NCBI GenBank assembly: GCA_035637315.1
Contig: DASPXK010000271.1
Coordinates: forward strand, 1 to 24,671
Source of the DNA: DASPXK01 sp035637315
Lineage (GTDB): Bacteria > Chloroflexota > UBA6077 > JACCZL01
DNA: 24,671 nucleotides
Reading direction: 5' to 3'
In this document: piece after piece, positions 21,207 through 24,671 of the stretch
Position numbering within the stretch: position 1 is the first letter of the stretch
How the letters are laid out: each line of letters opens with the position of its first letter
Position numbers and translations under genes: made by a program
The notes under the pieces: model-generated
What the model was told of the DNA's origin: nothing
What the model saw: only the letters and a program-made list of their open reading frames with translations
Database searches by the model: none

Positions 21207-22591
21207 GGCTGCTCAGGCAAGCGTATCGCTGGCTAGACGATCGACTTGGGATCTCGAGCACGATCCTGCCGATCGTCGAGCACCCGGTCCCGCGCACCAA
21301 CTGGTGGTACGTGTTCGGCAGCGCCACCCTTGTGGCCTTCGTCGTCCAGGTCATCACGGGAGTGGCTCTGGCGTTCAGCTACGTGCCCGCGCCGAACAGT
21401 GCCGCCGATAGCCTCCAGTTCATCACCCATGAGGCAGTCCTCGGCAGCGTGGTGCGCGGCATCCACTACTGGGGCGCCTCGGCGATGGTGGTGCTGATCG
21501 CCATTCACATGGCCCGCACGTTTCTGATGGGGAGCTACAAGTTCCCACGCGAGCTCAACTGGCTCAGCGGAGCTTTGCTCTTCATCCTCACGCTGGGGAT
21601 GGCCTTCAGCGGCCAGCTCCTGAGGTGGGATCAGGATGCCTACTGGGCCGTCGTCGTGGCGGCCGCCCAGGCCGCCCGTGTGCCGTTGATCGGCGAGGTC
21701 TTTGCGCAGATCCTGGTGGCCGGCCAGACGGTTGGAGGGGCCACGCTCACCCGTTTCTACGCCACCCACGTCTTCCTGTTCCCGGCCCTGATGTTCATGC
21801 TGATCGGCGTGCACTTGTATCTGGTGATTCGGCATGGCATCTCCGAGCCGCCGCAGCCGGGCGACCCAGTGGATCGGGCTAGCTACCGACAGCGCTACGC
21901 CGACCTGCTGCGCCGCGAAGGCATCCCGTTCTGGCCGGACGCGGCCTGGAAGGACGTTGTCTTTGCGCTGGCCGTCGGCTCGATCGTGCTCCTGCTGTCG
22001 ATCGTGCCGGGACCGCCCGAACTGGGGAAGCCAGCCGACCCGACGATCGTCCCGGCCGACCCGCGCCCGGACTGGTACTTCCTGTGGTATTTCGCGCTGC
22101 TGGCCCTGCTACCTGCGAGCGTGGAGGACTGGTTCATCGTCGGATTTCCATTGCTCATGGGGCTGTTCCTGTTGGCCCTGCCGTTCCTGGCGCCAAGCGG
22201 CGAGCGGAGCGCCGAGCGGCGACCCTGGGCGACTGCGATCGTGGGTCTATCCGGGCTTGCGGTGGTGGTTCTCGTCTGGGAGGGCCATATGGCGCCGTGG
22301 TCTCCGGCGCTGGACGCTGGCCCGCTGCCCGAAACGGTCACCGGCCACCTGACCGGAGACACAGCCACAGGCGCCCAGCTGTTCGACGCCAAGGGCTGCC
22401 ACGCGTGCCACGCCATCGCCGGCGGCGGCGGCCAGCGCGGTCCGGACCTGACCGAGGTGGGCAGCCGCTTGTCGCGAGACCAGCTCGTCTCGCGGACCCT
22501 CAACGGCGGCCGCAACATGCCCGCCTACGGCGCGGCGCTCCAGCCGGACGAAACGAACGCGCTGGTCGCCTTTCTGGAACAGCTCCGCTGA
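21203..22591 (+). CDS. Cytochrome b (full length) fused to a C-terminal cytochrome c
   Basis: A 462-aa quinol-oxidising subunit. Heme b ligands are His88/His102 and His189/His204. The second pair is separated by 14 residues, as in cytochrome b6, not 13 as in mitochondrial b. The Qo loop reads PDWY (289-292) in place of PEWY. The subunit IV-like helices are joined without a break. The position aligned with the heme ci cysteine of cytochrome b6 is Val37, so no third heme is expected there. Residues 380-462 form a cytochrome c domain with CHACH (399-403) and Met439 (GRNMPAYGA), which may replace cytochrome c1. ATG 21203 overlaps the Rieske stop. Candidate terminator hairpins follow directly. Confidence 0.92.
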   Translation: MRLLRQAYRWLDDRLGISSTILPIVEHPVPRTNWWYVFGSATLVAFVVQVITGVALAFSYVPAPNSAADSLQFITHEAVLGSVVRGIHYWGASAMVVLIAIHMARTFLMGSYKFPRELNWLSGALLFILTLGMAFSGQLLRWDQDAYWAVVVAAAQAARVPLIGEVFAQILVAGQTVGGATLTRFYATHVFLFPALMFMLIGVHLYLVIRHGISEPPQPGDPVDRASYRQRYADLLRREGIPFWPDAAWKDVVFALAVGSIVLLLSIVPGPPELGKPADPTIVPADPRPDWYFLWYFALLALLPASVEDWFIVGFPLLMGLFLLALPFLAPSGERSAERRPWATAIVGLSGLAVVVLVWEGHMAPWSPALDAGPLPETVTGHLTGDTATGAQLFDAKGCHACHAIAGGGGQRGPDLTEVGSRLSRDQLVSRTLNGGRNMPAYGAALQPDETNALVAFLEQLR

Positions 22592-22640
22592 CCTGGGCTG
22601 GGTGGCGATTCTGCTGGCCCAGGTATGCGCCGGCTGGCGC
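22591..22640 (+). terminator. Two hairpins after the respiratory operon, candidate terminator
   Basis: ACCTGGGC (22591-22598) pairs with GCCCAGGT (22617-22624), beginning at the last base of the stop codon. A tight GCGCC/GGCGC hairpin follows at 22627-22640. No T-tract is present, so the call rests on symmetry and position. Confidence 0.35.
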
Positions 22641-22747
22641 GCGCTGGCTGTGCGACGAACCGGCGATGGTCGTATCCTTCCGACCGACCGGCGGCCGCAT
22701 GAGCTGCAAGCTCGGACCGCTATTAGAGGCCGGAGGCGGGACTGGCC

Positions 22748-23431
22748 GTGCGCGAAGTCGTGAATACCGTTCGGAGCCGACTGTCTGAGCACTGGCTCAT
22801 CCTCCTCACGCTCTTCCTGGTAACCGTGCTCGACGATCTGCTATCCGATACGGTCAGCATCTCCAACCTGCTGCCCAACCAGGCACCGCTCCAAGGCGCC
22901 GACGACGCCGTCGTCGGCTTGCAGCGGGCCATGATCTTGTGCGCGCTGGCGCTGTCCATTCTGGGATGGCAGCGCGGCCTCTACCGGCTCTACCTTGCGA
23001 ACATCACGGTTGTCACATTGAATCTCGTTGTGACGGTCGGGGCGCTGATCTTCACGGCCAAGCTGCCGCGTCCCGACACGGGGATCGCCTTACTGGGCGA
23101 CGGCTTCCTGCTCTGGATAATCAACGTCCTCGTCTTCTCGGTTTGGTACTGGTTCATTGACAGTGGCGGACGAGTCCTCTGCCACAGCGAACGACCCGAG
23201 CGTGACGACTTCCTGTTCCCCCAGCGGGCGAACGACATCGCGGGCTGGAAAAGGTGGAGCCCGGAGTTCTTCGATTACCTCTTCCTGGCCTTCAACACCA
23301 GCACGGCCATCAGTCCGACCGACACGCTCCTCCTGTCCTGGCGAGGCAAGCTGCTGATGATGGCCCAGGCCGTGACCTCACTCGTCATCATCGCCGTCCT
23401 GGTCGCCCGCGCGATGAACAGCATCCAATAG
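22748..23431 (+). CDS. Four-helix membrane protein with an ion channel-like C-terminal pair
   Basis: A 227-aa protein with membrane segments at about 17-36, 60-75, 85-105 and 118-136, and a last one at about 200-222. Before the last helix comes FFDYLFLAFNTSTAISPTDT, then LSWRGKLLMMAQAVTSLVII. The shape (helix, DYLF..F.T.T, pore-like turn, helix) recalls the pore region of two-helix potassium channels, but the GYG selectivity filter is replaced by SPTD, so channel activity should not be assumed. Related DUF-type membrane proteins occur widely; no function is known to me. GTG 22748 is supported by GGAGGCGGG just upstream. It lies downstream of the respiratory operon beyond a possible terminator and is probably a separate unit. 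Confidence 0.78.
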   Translation: MREVVNTVRSRLSEHWLILLTLFLVTVLDDLLSDTVSISNLLPNQAPLQGADDAVVGLQRAMILCALALSILGWQRGLYRLYLANITVVTLNLVVTVGALIFTAKLPRPDTGIALLGDGFLLWIINVLVFSVWYWFIDSGGRVLCHSERPERDDFLFPQRANDIAGWKRWSPEFFDYLFLAFNTSTAISPTDTLLLSWRGKLLMMAQAVTSLVIIAVLVARAMNSIQ

Positions 23432-23468
23432 CGGATGTGTGGTCTTCAGGTGCTGGGCGTTGGATCGC

Positions 23469-23651
23469 TCAGGCCGGCGCCGATTGGCCGACTTTGTCGA
23501 TCAGCCTCACAAGGGTCCGCTCGCGGGTCTTCAAGGTCTCCTTGTAGTCGTACGCCTCGGTCTTGTTGTTCTCCTCCTTCAGCTCGCGAAAGGCCCGGTC
23601 GAGCAGGTCGGCCAGGAGCGCCCGTTCGTCATCGGTAAACCGCAAGTTCAT
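23469..23651 (-). CDS. Small conserved hypothetical protein (60 aa, helical)
   Basis: A 60-aa charged protein, mostly alpha-helical. It begins MNLRFTDDERALLADLLDRA, continues with ELKEENNKTEAYDYKETLK and ends with RERTLVRLIDKVG. The heptad-like spacing of Leu and charged residues suggests two antiparallel helices. I recognise similar tiny proteins in other bacteria but no function. ATG 23651 is chosen because a very strong Shine-Dalgarno sequence precedes it. An upstream in-frame start at 23711 is less likely. The gene is convergent with the membrane-protein gene. Confidence 0.78.
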   Translation of the reverse strand: MNLRFTDDERALLADLLDRAFRELKEENNKTEAYDYKETLKTRERTLVRLIDKVGQSAPA

Positions 23652-23661
23652 CCTTCCTCCC
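23652..23661 (-). promoter_or_regulatory. Strong ribosome-binding site of the 60-aa gene
   Basis: On the minus strand GGGAGGAAGG stands directly before ATG 23651, with GGAGG about 4 nt from the codon. It sets the start and shows that the small gene is probably expressed. Confidence 0.6.
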
Positions 23662-23748
23662 TCGGGTCCCCGACGTATGTAGCTTCTCCAATCGTGCCCG
23701 CTCAGCCGCACGAACCTGCGGATTCGCGGGCGGCCCCCAGCTCGGGGT

Positions 23749-23807
23749 ATTCTTCACTCTTCACTCTTCATTCTTCATTCTTCGCTCTTATCTCTTCACT
23801 CGTGAAG
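23749..23807. repeat. Heptamer run (TTCACTC/TTCATTC units) ending in a small palindrome
   Basis: About seven heptamers read TTCACTC, TTCACTC, TTCATTC, TTCATTC, TTCGCTC and degenerate units. They end at CTTCACTCGTGAAG (23794-23807), a 6-bp stem. The run lies immediately upstream of the dehydrogenase start and shares its unit with 9584-9608. Confidence 0.75.
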
Positions 23808-23816
23808 GGAGCCGCC

Positions 23817-24671
23817 ATGCCGCGCTTGCTGGTCACTTCCCCGCGAATCAAAGAGGACGCCAAAAGCGTGCGCGCCCTCGAAGAGGCCGGGTGCGAGCTG
23901 GTCTTCGACGTCTATCGTGGCCGGCGGACCGAGGACGACATGGTTCGCCTGATCAAGGGTGTAGTCGCCGGCATCGTCGGGATGGACCCATTCACCGAGC
24001 GAGTCTTCGCGGCCGCCGACCGGCTTCGGCTTCTGGCCCGCACGGGTGTCGGCTACAACGCCATCGACGTTTCCGCGGCGACCCGGCGCGGGGTGGTTGT
24101 TACGATCGGGGCGGGGACCAACGATCGCGCGGTGGCTGATGCCACGTTCGGCCTTTTGATCGGCGCGGCCCGACGGATCCCACAGGAGGACCGTGAGGTC
24201 CGCAACGGGGTCTGGGACCGCCCGACGGGCTACGATGTCTGGCAAAAGACGCTCGGGATCGTCGGGACCGGCCGCATCGGCAAGGGCGTTGCCAAGCGGG
24301 CAGCTGGCTTCGAGATGCGCATCCTGGCGCATGACGTGGTCCAGGACACCACCTGGAGCAGCTCCGCGGGCGTGAGCTACGTGTCGCTCGAGCAACTGCT
24401 GCGCGAGTCAGACTTCGTCACCCTTCATTGCCTGCTCAACGACGAGACGCGGGGTATCATCGGCGAGGGCGAGTTGCGGCTGATGAAGCCGACCGCGTTC
24501 ATTGTCAACACGGCCCGCGGCGGGCTGATCGACGAGCCAGCTTTGCACAAAGCGCTGGTTGAAGGCTGGATCGCTGGCGCGGCGCTCGACGTGGTGGAGA
24601 TCGAGCCGCCTGTTCGCCAGCACCCCTTTGCCGATCTCGACAACGTAGTCATCACCCCCCACCTGGCCGGC
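23817..24671 (+). CDS. D-2-hydroxyacid dehydrogenase (SerA/phosphoglycerate dehydrogenase-like), cut by the window edge
   Basis: The frame is open to the right edge (285 codons, no stop). The NAD-binding motif is GTGRIG (150-155), in TLGIVGTGRIGKGVAKR. Asp173, at the end of the second strand, favours NAD over NADP. Catalytic residues are Arg234 (NTARGG), Glu263 (VVEIEPP) and His282 (ITPHLAG). The substrate-binding domain includes ARTGVGYNAIDV. Enzymes of this family reduce 2-keto acids or oxidise D-2-hydroxyacids such as 3-phosphoglycerate. Without the C-terminus a regulatory ACT domain cannot be excluded, so serine biosynthesis is unproven. ATG 23817 follows GAAGGGAG at a short distance, right after the heptamer repeat. 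Confidence 0.92.
   Translation, partial: MPRLLVTSPRIKEDAKSVRALEEAGCELVFDVYRGRRTEDDMVRLIKGVVAGIVGMDPFTERVFAAADRLRLLARTGVGYNAIDVSAATRRGVVVTIGAGTNDRAVADATFGLLIGAARRIPQEDREVRNGVWDRPTGYDVWQKTLGIVGTGRIGKGVAKRAAGFEMRILAHDVVQDTTWSSSAGVSYVSLEQLLRESDFVTLHCLLNDETRGIIGEGELRLMKPTAFIVNTARGGLIDEPALHKALVEGWIAGAALDVVEIEPPVRQHPFADLDNVVITPHLAG

Overview
This is a high-GC bacterial chromosome segment, densely coded on both strands. Several features suggest a monoderm Chloroflexota-type organism: a cytochrome oxidase with fused subunits I and III, a cytochrome b fused to cytochrome c, an LCP cell-wall protein, GTG/TTG starts, and many GC-rich palindromic repeats. This placement is inferred from gene content and not proven. 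I saw no rRNA, tRNA, CRISPR array, transposase or phage gene.

Layout. Positions 89-3289 hold a TlpA-like thioredoxin facing an LCP protein, a 17-bp tandem repeat, and a PLP aminotransferase. Positions 3414-7285 form a tight + strand operon: alpha/beta hydrolase, family III CoA-transferase, hotdog thioesterase and RlmD/TrmA-type RNA methyltransferase. Positions 7429-8019 hold two small unrecognised genes. Positions 8312-11543 hold a membrane-anchored SGNH hydrolase (-) divergent from a GT-C membrane glycosyltransferase (+). Positions 11654-16736 are catabolic: an amidohydrolase, a CocE/NonD hydrolase broken by a one-base frameshift, a luciferase-like flavin monooxygenase and an alpha/beta hydrolase. 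A GYD-domain protein (16830-17123) precedes the respiratory cluster. Positions 17242-22591 encode CoxB-cyt c, CoxA-CoxC fusion, a 57-aa subunit IV, Rieske protein and cytochrome b-cyt c, mostly with overlapping starts and stops. After this come a four-helix membrane protein, a 60-aa protein, and a D-2-hydroxyacid dehydrogenase that runs off the right edge.

The respiratory cluster is the main functional unit. It encodes quinol oxidation (Rieske plus cytochrome b) and oxygen reduction (caa3-type oxidase). Each half carries its own tethered c-type heme domain, and there is no separate cytochrome c1 or soluble cytochrome c. This suggests a hard-wired quinol-to-oxygen chain.

The other striking theme is repeats. 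At least four dispersed repeat families occur in 25 kb: GC-rich palindromes, ATGAAGA-like heptamer runs, a CACAGAG-type inverted repeat, and a TGTCATCC hairpin with 17-bp tandem copies. Three repeat loci lie inside reading frames: the CoxA-CoxC linker, the SGNH N-terminal tail and the thioesterase N-terminus. In each they appear to supply disordered protein segments.
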